Positions 27,019 to 37,100 of a DNA stretch of 64,000 nucleotides are shown piece after piece. The DNA is from Pseudoalteromonas citrea (GTDB taxonomy: Bacteria > Pseudomonadota > Gammaproteobacteria > Enterobacterales > Alteromonadaceae). The notes below the pieces were generated by a model, which was not told the DNA's origin, searched no databases, and saw only the letters and a program-made list of their open reading frames with translations. The position numbers were made by a program, and so were the translations under genes. The DNA lies in the NCBI RefSeq assembly GCF_000238375.3, contig NZ_AHBZ03000016.1, forward strand, positions 124,001 through 188,000, given 5' to 3'. Numbering within the stretch: the stretch's first letter is position 1; every line of letters starts with the position of its first letter.

Positions 27019-27837
27019 ATGAAGAAATTTACCCCCCCTGAGCAGTTTCAACCTTCTCTTTTAGCCAGTGGTGCATTTGCGCATTTAAATCATTTGTTTA
27101 AATTAAACACGCATAATGATTGGCCTGACTTTGCATGGCTGAATCGTTTAAATAACATAAAAAACAATCAAGGGTTGGCGGTAAAATTTGAGCCTGATCC
27201 AGTGTTTCAGGATGAGGAGCGGTATTACGAGCAGATAATATATGAAACCGGTCGGATCCCTACCAGAGAGCAGAACTGGCATGACTTATTTGGCGCGATG
27301 ATCTGGTGTTTGTTTCCTAAAACAAAAGCATTATTGAATAAGCGCCACATAGACGAAATTAATCAACATGGCTTAAAGCAACGTAGTAAACATCGCAACG
27401 CATTAACCTTATTTGATGAATGTGGGGTGGTGTTAGCAATAACGGATGACACTGTGCAAGCGCAATTAAGAGCGCATAAATGGCAATCTGTTTTTGTTGA
27501 GCGTCGCACGCAGTGGGGTGAACACATCCATCCCTTTATTTTTGGTCATGCCAATTATGAAATGTTAACACAGCCGTTTATAGGATTAACAGGAAAAGTA
27601 CTGTGTATCAAAGTAGAGGCCAGCTTTGTAGCACTTTCTTTGCAAGACCAATATGCGGTGATAGATGACTTGCTGTGTGAACAGATAATCGAGCAAGGGG
27701 TGCTTAATGACAATAAGCAGATGTCACCGTTGCCTTTATTAGGCGTGCCAAATTGGTACGATGACAATAAAAATCCCCAGTTTTATGATAATACGGATTA
27801 CTTTCGAGTAAAAAGGGTATCAAAAAAGGAAGTATGA
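27019..27837 (+). CDS. DUF3025 domain protein
   Basis: A 272-residue cytoplasmic protein of the DUF3025 family. The family signature NWHDLFGAMIWCLFPKTKALLN is present near residue 90, followed by NQHGLKQRSKHRNALTLFDECG. No catalytic activity is known. Its stop overlaps the start of the ATP-binding ABC gene (4 bp), so it is part of the same operon, but it may not be functionally related. Confidence 0.85.
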   Translation: MKKFTPPEQFQPSLLASGAFAHLNHLFKLNTHNDWPDFAWLNRLNNIKNNQGLAVKFEPDPVFQDEERYYEQIIYETGRIPTREQNWHDLFGAMIWCLFPKTKALLNKRHIDEINQHGLKQRSKHRNALTLFDECGVVLAITDDTVQAQLRAHKWQSVFVERRTQWGEHIHPFIFGHANYEMLTQPFIGLTGKVLCIKVEASFVALSLQDQYAVIDDLLCEQIIEQGVLNDNKQMSPLPLLGVPNWYDDNKNPQFYDNTDYFRVKRVSKKEV

Positions 27838-28622
27838 TGATCACAGTCAATACGCTTGCAAAGCGTTTCAAGCTAAATAAAGAGCATAACAAACGTAAAC
27901 AACAAAAAGATGTACGTGAGCATGATGGCTATTTCCATTCAGTTACGGATGTGAGCTTTCAGTGTGGGGCTGGAGAAGTATTAGGATTACTTGGGCCAAA
28001 TGGTGCTGGGAAAACCACCACACTGCGTATGCTATCAACAGCGCTGACACCTGATCGTGGTGAGATAATCATTGATGGAATAGATATTATCAAACACCCC
28101 TTACAAGGCCGTAAAGCGATAGGTTTTCTGTCTGGTACAACTGGCCTATATGGGCGCTTGACGGCGCGCGAGAACATTGAATATTTCGGGAAGTTGCATG
28201 GCCTTAAAGGCAATGCGCTTAAGCAAAAATGCGAAGCGCTATTTACGATGCTTGATATGACAGCGTTTCTTGATAAGCGCGCTGAGCATTTGTCCACTGG
28301 CATGAAGCAAAAAACCAATATTGCCAGAGCGGTAGTACATAGCCCAAAGGTAGTGGTGCTAGATGAACCAACTACAGGGCTTGATATTATGACAACGCAA
28401 ACAGTGATTGGCTTTATTCGAGGATTAAAAAAGCAAGGAACGCCAGTGATATTTTCTACCCACCACCTTGATGAAGTCGCCTTGTTGTGTGACAAACTTG
28501 CTGTGATAGATAACGGAGTAAGTTGCTTTGACGGTACGGTTGATGAATTTAAATTACGGGGTGAAAGTAATGAACTAAACCAAGCATTCCTTAATTTATT
28601 GGGTGAACGTCATCATGTTTGA
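27834..28622 (+). CDS. ABC transporter ATP-binding protein (NatA-like)
   Basis: A 262-residue ABC ATPase. Walker A is GPNGAGKTT, the signature motif is LSTGMKQK, Walker B is VVVLDEPTTGLD, and the H-loop is STHHLDEV. The closest type is the NatA/ABC-2 sodium or drug exporter ATPase. It precedes its permease with an 8-bp overlap, so the two genes form one transporter. Substrate unknown; sodium efflux or small-molecule export are both possible. Confidence 0.93.
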   Translation: MMITVNTLAKRFKLNKEHNKRKQQKDVREHDGYFHSVTDVSFQCGAGEVLGLLGPNGAGKTTTLRMLSTALTPDRGEIIIDGIDIIKHPLQGRKAIGFLSGTTGLYGRLTARENIEYFGKLHGLKGNALKQKCEALFTMLDMTAFLDKRAEHLSTGMKQKTNIARAVVHSPKVVVLDEPTTGLDIMTTQTVIGFIRGLKKQGTPVIFSTHHLDEVALLCDKLAVIDNGVSCFDGTVDEFKLRGESNELNQAFLNLLGERHHV

Positions 28623-29823
28623 AGTATTTAAAAAGGAAGTTCTCGAGCTATTAAGAGACCGAAAGACGCTGTTTTTCATTATCGCATTACCTATGCTGGT
28701 GTTTCCTATCATTGTTGCACTGGTTGCGTTTTTGACATCTCAAGCTGGCTTAAAAGCAGAGCAACAAGTGCATACCTATTACATCGTAAACGATGAGTAT
28801 GCTGAAGCGTTTTCTGAGCAGGTTTTTTACCATAAAAGCTTTAAAAAATATCAAGGGGATCTGAAGCTTGATTCAGTAAACTCGCTATCTGAAGCTGTTA
28901 AACGTGGTCAAATTGATGTGGGAATATTCATAGACAGTGACCCCCATGAGGCGATAAAAACAGGTAAGCAGAGTCAGTGGAAAGTGGTGTTCAACGATGC
29001 CAAAGCGATTAACTTTACCTTTAATCGAATTCATGAATTAGCCAACACCTCATCACAAGCGGTACGCTCAAGCGAGTTACTCGAACTAGGCGTCGAGCCT
29101 GAACGTCAGCATGCACTGTTAAAACCAATTGTCGTTAGTAAGGTTGATACAGCTGATAAACGAGAAAATTACGGTGAAAAGCTAGGGGCATTCATCCCTT
29201 ATTTATTATTACCTTTGGTATTAATGGGGGCAAGTTATCCGGCAATCGATTTGGGGGCCGGTGAAAAAGAGCGAGGTACACTCGAGACCTTATTACTTAC
29301 CCCAATTAGTCGCTCGGAGTTAGTGTTAGGAAAGTTTTTGACGGTATTAGCCAGCTCAATAGCGTGTACGCTAATAACGGTTGCCAGTTTGGCCATCTGG
29401 GTTAGTATTGCGACCCGATTTATCAGTATTGACGTCATAACAACCGCATTTTCCAGTGTGACAAGTTGGGACTTTTTGTTGATATTTGCTTTATTGCTAC
29501 CCGTTGCTGCGATGCTATCTTCATTAGTATTGGCTATTTCTATTTATGCACGCAGTTTTAAAGAAGCGCAAAACTATATGGCACCTTTGAGTATGGGAAT
29601 TTTTGTTCCTATCGTGATTTCACTATTACCCAATATGGAATTGGATACAACGACCGCATTGATCCCAATCACAAACGTCGCATTGGCCATAAAAGAGATA
29701 ATAAAAGGCACGGTAGACTATGGGTCTATTGGTCTTATTTTTATTGCGTCAGCCGCCTTAGCAGCTTTGCTCCTGATATGTTGTGTTAGGTGGTTTAACA
29801 AAGAAACGGTATTGTTTAGATGA
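28615..29823 (+). CDS. ABC-2 type transporter permease (NatB-like)
   Basis: A protein of about 402 residues forming the membrane half of the NatA/NatB-type exporter. It starts MFEVFKKEVLELLRDRKTLFF, followed by one N-terminal transmembrane helix (about residues 21-43), a large extracytoplasmic domain (about 45-175) and five or six C-terminal helices. The family segment GERGTLETLLLTPISRSELVLGKF is present. I chose ATG 28615 (MFEV...), because the longer frame adds only MNVI. It overlaps the ATPase stop by 8 bp. Confidence 0.9.
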   Translation: MFEVFKKEVLELLRDRKTLFFIIALPMLVFPIIVALVAFLTSQAGLKAEQQVHTYYIVNDEYAEAFSEQVFYHKSFKKYQGDLKLDSVNSLSEAVKRGQIDVGIFIDSDPHEAIKTGKQSQWKVVFNDAKAINFTFNRIHELANTSSQAVRSSELLELGVEPERQHALLKPIVVSKVDTADKRENYGEKLGAFIPYLLLPLVLMGASYPAIDLGAGEKERGTLETLLLTPISRSELVLGKFLTVLASSIACTLITVASLAIWVSIATRFISIDVITTAFSSVTSWDFLLIFALLLPVAAMLSSLVLAISIYARSFKEAQNYMAPLSMGIFVPIVISLLPNMELDTTTALIPITNVALAIKEIIKGTVDYGSIGLIFIASAALAALLLICCVRWFNKETVLFR

Positions 29824-29905
29824 AAATATAGATCAAACCCATTATTAATCAGTGGTTTATTTTTGAGCGCGTTCAATTTTTTTAGGTGAGCGCGCTCATT
29901 TGTAT

Positions 29906-30709
29906 TTAAGCTGCTTGACTTGCTTTATTTTCTGGTGGCTTTGCGAGCTCTACAGTATGTAGCACATGTTGAATATCAGACCAATGCAATAGCTCTATTC
30001 TGCCGTCTTTATTTTCTACCAACGCAGTACAGTTTTCTATCCAGTCGCCATCATTACAATACACAATGCCATCACATACTTTGAGTGCAGGTTGATGAAT
30101 ATGGCCACAGATGATCCCATCGACGCCTTGCTTTTTTGCTTCATGAACTGCAGCTGCTTCAAATGCGGCGATGGCTTCTCTTGCTTTATGTACACGGTTT
30201 TTAATCCATGACGCTAACGACCAATAGTGACCGCCGTAAATCCGCCTGATACGGTTAGTCCAACGGTTTAAGAATAAGAGAAAATCGTATCCCGCATCAC
30301 CTGCAATACTTATCAGTTTGTTGTAGCGGGTTGCTGAATCAAAATCGTCGCCGTGAACTAGCAAAAAGCGTTTGCCCGCAGAGGTAGTGTGAATAAATGT
30401 TCTATGTACTTCGACATTAAACAAAGAGCGACCAACATAGTGACGAAATGTTTCATCATGATTACCAGGAATATATATTACTCTAGTACCGGACTCAGCT
30501 TTAGCCTGAATGCATTCAAGTACTTTATAATGACTTGGCTCCCAATAAAATTGGCGCTTCATAGACCACAGGTCAACGATGTCTCCAACTAAATACAGCA
30601 CATCACAATCGGTTCGATTTAGAAAGTCGAGTAAGTAATCCGCTTTACAGTCTTTATAGCCAAGGTGGAGATCTGATATCCAAATACTTGGGTAATATGT
30701 CGTTTTCAT
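29906..30709 (-). CDS. LpxH-like UDP-diacylglucosamine pyrophosphohydrolase / metallophosphatase
   Basis: A 267-residue calcineurin-like phosphoesterase. Metal-binding motifs are SDLHLGYKDCK, VGDIVDLWSM, PGNHD, HGDDFD and CGHIHQP, which together make the two-metal site of LpxH and LpxI-type or YbbF-like enzymes. LpxH cleaves UDP-2,3-diacylglucosamine in lipid A synthesis, but several other family 1 members exist, so the exact substrate is not settled. It has its own promoter region and faces the ABC operon. Confidence 0.82.
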   Translation of the reverse strand: MKTTYYPSIWISDLHLGYKDCKADYLLDFLNRTDCDVLYLVGDIVDLWSMKRQFYWEPSHYKVLECIQAKAESGTRVIYIPGNHDETFRHYVGRSLFNVEVHRTFIHTTSAGKRFLLVHGDDFDSATRYNKLISIAGDAGYDFLLFLNRWTNRIRRIYGGHYWSLASWIKNRVHKAREAIAAFEAAAVHEAKKQGVDGIICGHIHQPALKVCDGIVYCNDGDWIENCTALVENKDGRIELLHWSDIQHVLHTVELAKPPENKASQAA

Positions 30710-30830
30710 TAGCCTTTATCTCTAGCGTAATAAGACTCAGCTTAGTTTTTGATAGTGACAGTAAAGCGACGACAATAAGAAGAGATTGTGACAAGGCGCC
30801 GTTGTAAAAGAGGAAGTGGGGGTTGGTAAA

Positions 30831-30864
30831 ATTAAAAGTGGCGAACTAAATCACCACTTTTAAT
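30831..30864 (-). terminator. Hairpin after proS
   Basis: ATTAAAAGTGG and CCACTTTTAAT form a perfect 11-bp stem on the minus strand side of the proS stop. T residues lie within the stem base. Confidence 0.7.
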
Positions 30865-30889
30865 GTATTTTGTTTATTTAAACCAAATC

Positions 30890-32617
30890 TTAGTTAGCAT
30901 TAATTGCATTACAGATCTCTGTAACAGCTTGGTCAATGTCTAACATCAGTTTTTCACCAGTACGGCGATTCTTTAACTCAACTTGGTTATTATCTAGGTT
31001 ACGTTCACCAATAACCAATGTATAAGGTACACCGAGCAGTTCCATGTCATTGAACATAACACCTGGACGTTCTTTACGGTCGTCAAACAATACATCGATC
31101 CCTGCTGCCTTAAACTGGTTATATAAGTTATCAGCAATCTCTGGAATACGATGCGACTTATGCATGTTCATCGGTACGATGGCAAGTGTGAATGGAGCAA
31201 GGGCGGTTGGCCACTTTATGCCGTAGTCATCATTGTTTTGTTCAATGGCAGCTGCAACAATACGAGATACGCCAATACCGTAACACCCCATGGTAAGCAT
31301 TTGGTTTTTGCCACTTTCACCGAGTACGCCAGCATTCATACTTTCTGAGTATTTTGTACCAAGTTGGAAAATATGACCAACTTCAACACCGCGTTTAATT
31401 TGTAGTACGCCTTTACCGCAAGGGCTTAGATCGCCTTCTACAACGTTACGAATGTCGGCTGTAGTGAAGTCTGCGACATCACGGCCCCAATTAATGCCGC
31501 TGTAGTGTTCACCATCACTGTTAGCGCCGGCGACAAAGTCAGCCATAACCGCTGCACTGTGGTCAACAATAATAGGCATATTTAGACCTACAGGGCCTAA
31601 TGAACCCGGCAGCGCGCCGATTGCAGCAACAATGTCTGCTTCTTTTGCCATTTCAAGTGGTGAATGGACTAGTTCGAGTGTTTGTGCTTTAAGTTCATTT
31701 AGTTCATGGTCGCCACGAACCACGAGCGCAACTAAGCCGCGTTGTTCATTTTCGTCAGCAGCACCATATACAATTAAAGTTTTAACCCCACGATGTGGTT
31801 TAACACCATGTTTGGCTTTCAATTGCTCTATTGTCTTTGCTTCTGGCGTTGCGAAGGTGTTCAGTGCTTTTGATGCTTCAGGACGTACATCTGTCGGTGC
31901 CAATGCTGCTGCTTTTTCAATGTTGGCGGCATAGTCACTGCCGTCACTAAATGCAATTGCATCTTCGCCAGATTCGGCTAACACGTGGAATTCATGTGAC
32001 ACACTGCCGCCAATAGAGCCGGTATCAGCAATTACTGGGCGGTAATCTAGTCCTAAGCGCTCAAAAATATTGCAATATGCTTGGTGCATACGTTCGTATG
32101 TTGCAGATAAACATTCTTCACTCAAATGAAAAGAGTAGGCGTCTTTCATTGTGAATTCACGCGCACGCATTACACCAAAACGAGGTCGAACTTCGTCACG
32201 TACTTTTGTTTGTACTTGATATAAAGTGATCGGCAGCTGTTTGTAGCTATTGATTTCTTTGCGAACAAAGTCGGTGATCACTTCTTCGTGCGTAGGACCT
32301 AACGCGAAAGGACGGTTGTTTCTGTCTGAGATGCGTAATAATTCTGGACCAAACTGATCCCAGCGACCTGATTCTTGCCATAGGTCAGCAGGTTGGATCA
32401 CCGGCATTAGCATTTCAATTGCACCGGCTTTATCCATTTCTTCACGCACGACTTTTTCAACATTGCGTAAAACCTTAAGACCAGATGGCAGCCAAGTGTA
32501 AAGGCCTGAAGCCAATTTGCGGATCATACCCGCTCTAAGCATAAGCTGATGGCTGATAATTTCAGCATCTGACGGCGTCTCTTTAAGAGTCGCTAAAATA
32601 TATTGACTAGTACGCAT
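30890..32617 (-). CDS. proS: Prolyl-tRNA synthetase
   Basis: A 575-residue class II aminoacyl-tRNA synthetase that charges tRNA-Pro. Motif 2 and 3 regions ([41 protein letters not shown]) are intact, and the bacterial-type INS editing insert lies at about residues 230-400. The C-terminal anticodon-binding domain contains [19 protein letters not shown]. It is the long (bacterial) form, of normal length for gammaproteobacteria. It lies in its own transcription unit, next to trmO. Confidence 0.98.
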   Translation of the reverse strand: MRTSQYILATLKETPSDAEIISHQLMLRAGMIRKLASGLYTWLPSGLKVLRNVEKVVREEMDKAGAIEMLMPVIQPADLWQESGRWDQFGPELLRISDRNNRPFALGPTHEEVITDFVRKEINSYKQLPITLYQVQTKVRDEVRPRFGVMRAREFTMKDAYSFHLSEECLSATYERMHQAYCNIFERLGLDYRPVIADTGSIGGSVSHEFHVLAESGEDAIAFSDGSDYAANIEKAAALAPTDVRPEASKALNTFATPEAKTIEQLKAKHGVKPHRGVKTLIVYGAADENEQRGLVALVVRGDHELNELKAQTLELVHSPLEMAKEADIVAAIGALPGSLGPVGLNMPIIVDHSAAVMADFVAGANSDGEHYSGINWGRDVADFTTADIRNVVEGDLSPCGKGVLQIKRGVEVGHIFQLGTKYSESMNAGVLGESGKNQMLTMGCYGIGVSRIVAAAIEQNNDDYGIKWPTALAPFTLAIVPMNMHKSHRIPEIADNLYNQFKAAGIDVLFDDRKERPGVMFNDMELLGVPYTLVIGERNLDNNQVELKNRRTGEKLMLDIDQAVTEICNAINAN

Positions 32618-32708
32618 GGTTGTTCCGTTCGTAATGTAGTTATTTTTCGTAGTAATTCCGCGTAGTTTAACAGTGCTAGCGGTGCAGACAAGTAATTATT
32701 CTAACCAG

Positions 32709-33437
32709 TTATTGTTTGCTTATCTCTATCACTTGATTATGGCTTTCGTCGACTTGCCAGCGGATATTAAAATCAAACAGTGTCATGCCATAAAATTGCG
32801 TTTCTTGCTTTTGCTTTTTGTAAGCGGGGCGAGGGTCTTGCTTCAACACATTAGTGATAAAGTCACGTAATTCTGGGTGGGTAGTTTGCGCAGCAATAAA
32901 CTCCTCGGCTTGTTCACTAAAGCTTACCGTCATGTGTGTTTCTGGGCGAGTATCAGCAAAGCCTGCACTGGCATCAGTCATGGCGTCTGAGTAGGGTAAA
33001 TAAGGCTTTATGTCGACGATAGGGGTGCCATCCAGCAAATCGATACCCGATAATAATAAAGCTAACTGTCCATTTTTATATTCTATGCCTTCTAGTTTAA
33101 CGGCACTCATACCAATGCCATTAGGCCTAAACGTTGCGCGGGTGGCAAATACCCCTTTTTTTTCATTGCCACCAAGGCGAGGCGGGCGCACCAATGCGGA
33201 ATAGCCTTTGTCAGCTGTTTCATGGAAGCGAAATAAAAGCCAAAGGTGCGTAAATTCATCGATACCACGGACAAATTCTTCTCGATTAAAGTTTGGGCAA
33301 AAGAGTAATTTTGCTTTCGCTTGTGGCACTAACCTTGGTTGACGAGGTATGGCAAACTTTTGTTTATAAGGGGATGAAATATGGCCAATAGGCTCGATTT
33401 GGTAACTATCCACGGGATCTCTTGTCTGGTCGAACAA
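32709..33437 (-). CDS. trmO: tRNA (N6-threonylcarbamoyladenosine37-N6)-methyltransferase TrmO
   Basis: A 242-residue TsaA/TrmO (YaeB) family protein that methylates the N6-threonylcarbamoyl-A37 of tRNA-Thr with S-adenosylmethionine. The TsaA fold shows FRPNGIGMSAVKLE and LLDGTPIVDIKPYLPYSDA, and the C-terminal part ends RPAYKKQKQETQFYGMTLFDFNI. The length matches E. coli YaeB. It lies upstream of proS on the same strand, 91 bp away, possibly co-transcribed. A mild purine-rich ribosome binding site precedes it. Confidence 0.93.
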   Translation of the reverse strand: MFDQTRDPVDSYQIEPIGHISSPYKQKFAIPRQPRLVPQAKAKLLFCPNFNREEFVRGIDEFTHLWLLFRFHETADKGYSALVRPPRLGGNEKKGVFATRATFRPNGIGMSAVKLEGIEYKNGQLALLLSGIDLLDGTPIVDIKPYLPYSDAMTDASAGFADTRPETHMTVSFSEQAEEFIAAQTTHPELRDFITNVLKQDPRPAYKKQKQETQFYGMTLFDFNIRWQVDESHNQVIEISKQ

Positions 33438-33584
33438 CTGTTAACGTATGGTGACTATTGTACGTGGGAATAAAAAATTAACCAATGTGAAATAGGCTGT
33501 AATGGCGTGTAATATCATTATATTCAATTGAAGGATAATCTAACGCTCAGATAAAACATATAGTTAGGACGTATACCTTTTGCC

Positions 33585-34100
33585 ATGGGAGTAACTAAAA
33601 ATAACGGATCTCAAATACCCAAGCCATGTATTAATGGCACGCCACCTATACTAGATAGTTATATAGAACTTGTTGGCGGTAGGGCTTGCGGATTGCGGCA
33701 CCATTGGTCTGAGCAAAATACGATATCAGCTCAACTAAACAAGCAAAGTACTGCTTGCCTCGATACAGATGATGATTGTGAGGATGAATTTGTTCAGCTT
33801 TTATTTACCTGTTGTGAATCAAGCCTTAAACATTATCGCCCATCAATTAGACATGAATTCTTTACCTATGTCTTACAAAATAAATCAGTTTTAAGGTCGT
33901 TGTATACTTATTTACGGTGTAATGATGTATCTGCTGAACACTATGAGACCATTTTAGAAAACGCTAAGTTGATGCTACAGAAAAATATTGTTCAGCCGAG
34001 TTCTGCGCTTACTTTGTATTTAAGGTCTATGATAAACCACGCAATTTATGGGTTAGCTCGCGAAGCGCTCTCGTCAGCGTATGAAGAAGAGCACTTATAA
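33585..34100 (+). CDS. Hypothetical protein (171 aa)
   Basis: A 171-residue protein that I do not recognise, with a high cysteine count in its first half (GGRACGLRHHWS, TACLDTDDDCEDE, LLFTCC) and a helical second half. No signal peptide or membrane segment is seen. There is no strong ribosome binding site directly before the ATG. It converges with the hybrid histidine kinase gene, 24 bp away. Confidence 0.55.
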   Translation: MGVTKNNGSQIPKPCINGTPPILDSYIELVGGRACGLRHHWSEQNTISAQLNKQSTACLDTDDDCEDEFVQLLFTCCESSLKHYRPSIRHEFFTYVLQNKSVLRSLYTYLRCNDVSAEHYETILENAKLMLQKNIVQPSSALTLYLRSMINHAIYGLAREALSSAYEEEHL

Positions 34101-34124
34101 TATGATAATGTATACGTTTCTGTA

Positions 34125-37100
34125 TTAAGTCATTTCAAGACGTTCAGTAATTTTAACAACTAAGGTTTTAGCTTCAATAAATTCAAAGTCATTAATCAGT
34201 TCTTCTAGTGCAGCTGAATCATCAGTAGACATAAAGTTTAATTCAGTGAGTTCATTGACCGTTTCTATAGCTTCTACATCGTTGGCATCAACAAGCTCGG
34301 CCAGTAAATTCAGTTTCTCTTTAATGGTTTGCTTGTCGAGTGTACAGGCTTCAGTTGCTGGTTTTTTTGGGTCTTCAATCGTACGTTTACTCAAGTGCTG
34401 CGCAATATCCCTTAAATACGCAATGATGTCGTGAATTTCATCGGTACTCACTTCATCTCCATTGTTTATTGCAGTTTCAAACTTATCGCCTGCGTCAGCT
34501 AAGCGGGTAGCACACAAGTTGGCAGCAGACCCTTTAAGCGAGTGGGCGATACGTGACGCATGTTCCGTATCACCAATGATAAGTGCTTGCTCTAAATTTA
34601 TCATTTCTTCAATCTGATTATTGATGAATTTAGTAAGTATATTCCAATAGGCTTTCTCGTTACCGCCTATACGTTTGATGCCTTCTTTGTAAGAAATTGC
34701 TTCTAAGTAACTTACACTCACTGTTTGTTCAGGTGCATTATCAACGACTTCCACTACTTCACTGGCAGGCCCTTGATTGGCTTCTGCTGCATTAGAAGGT
34801 TCTTTAACTAATGATTGCGTAATTTCGGGCGCTTGTGGTTGCTCTAATGCTGAATGTATCGTATTGATCATAGTATTGAAGTTAATCGGTTTTGCAATAT
34901 GGCCATTCATGCCAGCATCGGTGCATTTATCAACATCTTCTTGCATGGCATTGGCAGTCATGGCAATAATTGGTAATGCTGTGAATGACTTGCTTTTACG
35001 AATTTCTCGAGTTGCTGTCAGACCGTCCATCACCGGCATTTGCATATCCATTAAAACTAAATCAAAGTCTTGTTCTTTTACCATGTTGACAGCTTCCAAT
35101 CCATGGTTTGCTATCGTAATATTCAAATTGACAGACTGGAGCATTTCGTAGGCGACTTCTTGATTGGTAATGTTGTCTTCAACTAACAATACTCGTTGTT
35201 GAGCGAAGCCGGTGCTTTCGATATCTGACACGGGGGCTGCTTCATGGTCGGAAGGCCGTTGTAAGCCGTAGCACTCCATAATGCTGTCGAGTAAGATAGA
35301 TGCATTAACAGGTTTTATAATTAAGCCGTCAAGTAAATCACTGATCTCTTTATTCATACCGACCTCTTTACCGTAGGCAGTAACCAGTATCATTTTTGGC
35401 TGTTCAGGCAGGTTCATGTTGCGAATGTGTTTAATGGTATCGATGCCATTCATACCAGGCATATTCCAATCCATAAAGATTAAATCGTATTTAGCGACTT
35501 CTAATTCATTAATGGCTTCTCTTCCGCTGCTTACACTATTAACGGCTAAGCCCATCGTTTTTAGCAGGTTATTCATGATTGCACGCGCGCTGTTGTTGTC
35601 ATCGACGACCAAAGCTTGCTTCTCTTTTAGGTTTGCTTCTGGGCATAAGAAATTGCGAATTTTGGCTTCTTGCAACCCACACTTTACAGTAAAGAAGAAT
35701 TCAGAGCCTTTACCCACTTCGCTATTAACGCCTATCTTACCACCCATAAGTTCTACTAAGTTCTTCGATATGCTCAAGCCTAGCCCAGTACCCCCATACT
35801 TTCTGGTAATTGAGCCATCGGCTTGGGAAAATGCCTCGAATAATTTAGCTTGTTGTTCTTTCGATAAGCCAATACCGCTGTCTTTCACGCTAAATCGTAA
35901 AGTTACATTATCGCTGTTTTGTTCAAGTGTTTTAACCCCAACAACAATTTCACCTGTCTCGGTAAATTTAATGGCATTACCGCATAGATTAATCAATATT
36001 TGACTCAACCTAAGTGGATCACCAATCAGGCTGATTGGCACGTCAGGTGACACATCTAATAATAACTCTAAGTTTTTCTCTTGTGCTTTTACGGCATTGA
36101 CTGTTGCCACATTGTCGGTGACTTCATCCAGTAAAAAGTTGACTGATTCTACCGTCATTTTCCCAGACTCAATTTTTGAAAAGTCTAAAATATCATTGAT
36201 GATCCCCAGCAGGTTTTTGGCTGCTTGGTCAATTTTGGTTACGTACCCTAGTTGCTGATTATCTAGGTCGGTTTTAAGCGCGAGGTGACTCATGCCGATA
36301 ATCGCATTCATTGGCGTGCGGATCTCATGGCTCATATTTGCCAAAAACTCTCCTTTTGCGGTACTCATTTGGTCGGCTTGTTCTTTCGCTATAATGAGCT
36401 GTTGTTCCATTTCTTTGCGTTCGGTCACATCTAATATCAAGCCAACAATACCGGCGACCGCACCATCTGCATTACAGAAAGTGGCTTCATAAACAACCAC
36501 ATCTCGAGGTTGCCCTTCAACGTTTATAAGCGTCATCTCGTAGTTGTGGCTGCCAGGATCAGATAAAAGGCTTTGCTCTGACTCAACAAACTGCTGTGCA
36601 ATATCTTGATTAAAGATATCGTTTGGCGCAGCACCTATGACATCAGCGTCAAATGTCCCTATAAACTCATGGAAGATAGAATTTACACCTAAATACTCAC
36701 CCTCGCGATTTCGGTAATACATAGGGTTAGGTATAGCGTCTAAAATTTTACGGTTGAGTTCAAGTTGCTCCAATACCTTCTTCTCGGTATTGCGTTGTAA
36801 CTCTATGTTTTGGGTAAGCTGTAGGCTAATAGCCAAGTCTTGAATAACAGACTCAACCCACTCAAAGTCTTTGCTGGAAACAGGTTTTAAGCTGCCAAGT
36901 TCTAATAAGCCCACACATTCATTACTGACTATTAAAGGAAAGTAGTAAAGCTCCGATAAATAGAGGTTCTCGCCATTTAATTCGATTGAGTATTGAGACT
37001 CTAGTAAAGACATTGAATAGGTTTGTTTGCTACTCAATACATGAAAGTGAATTGAATCGTAGTTGTCATATGATTTTGGTGACTTTTTACAATAGCCGGT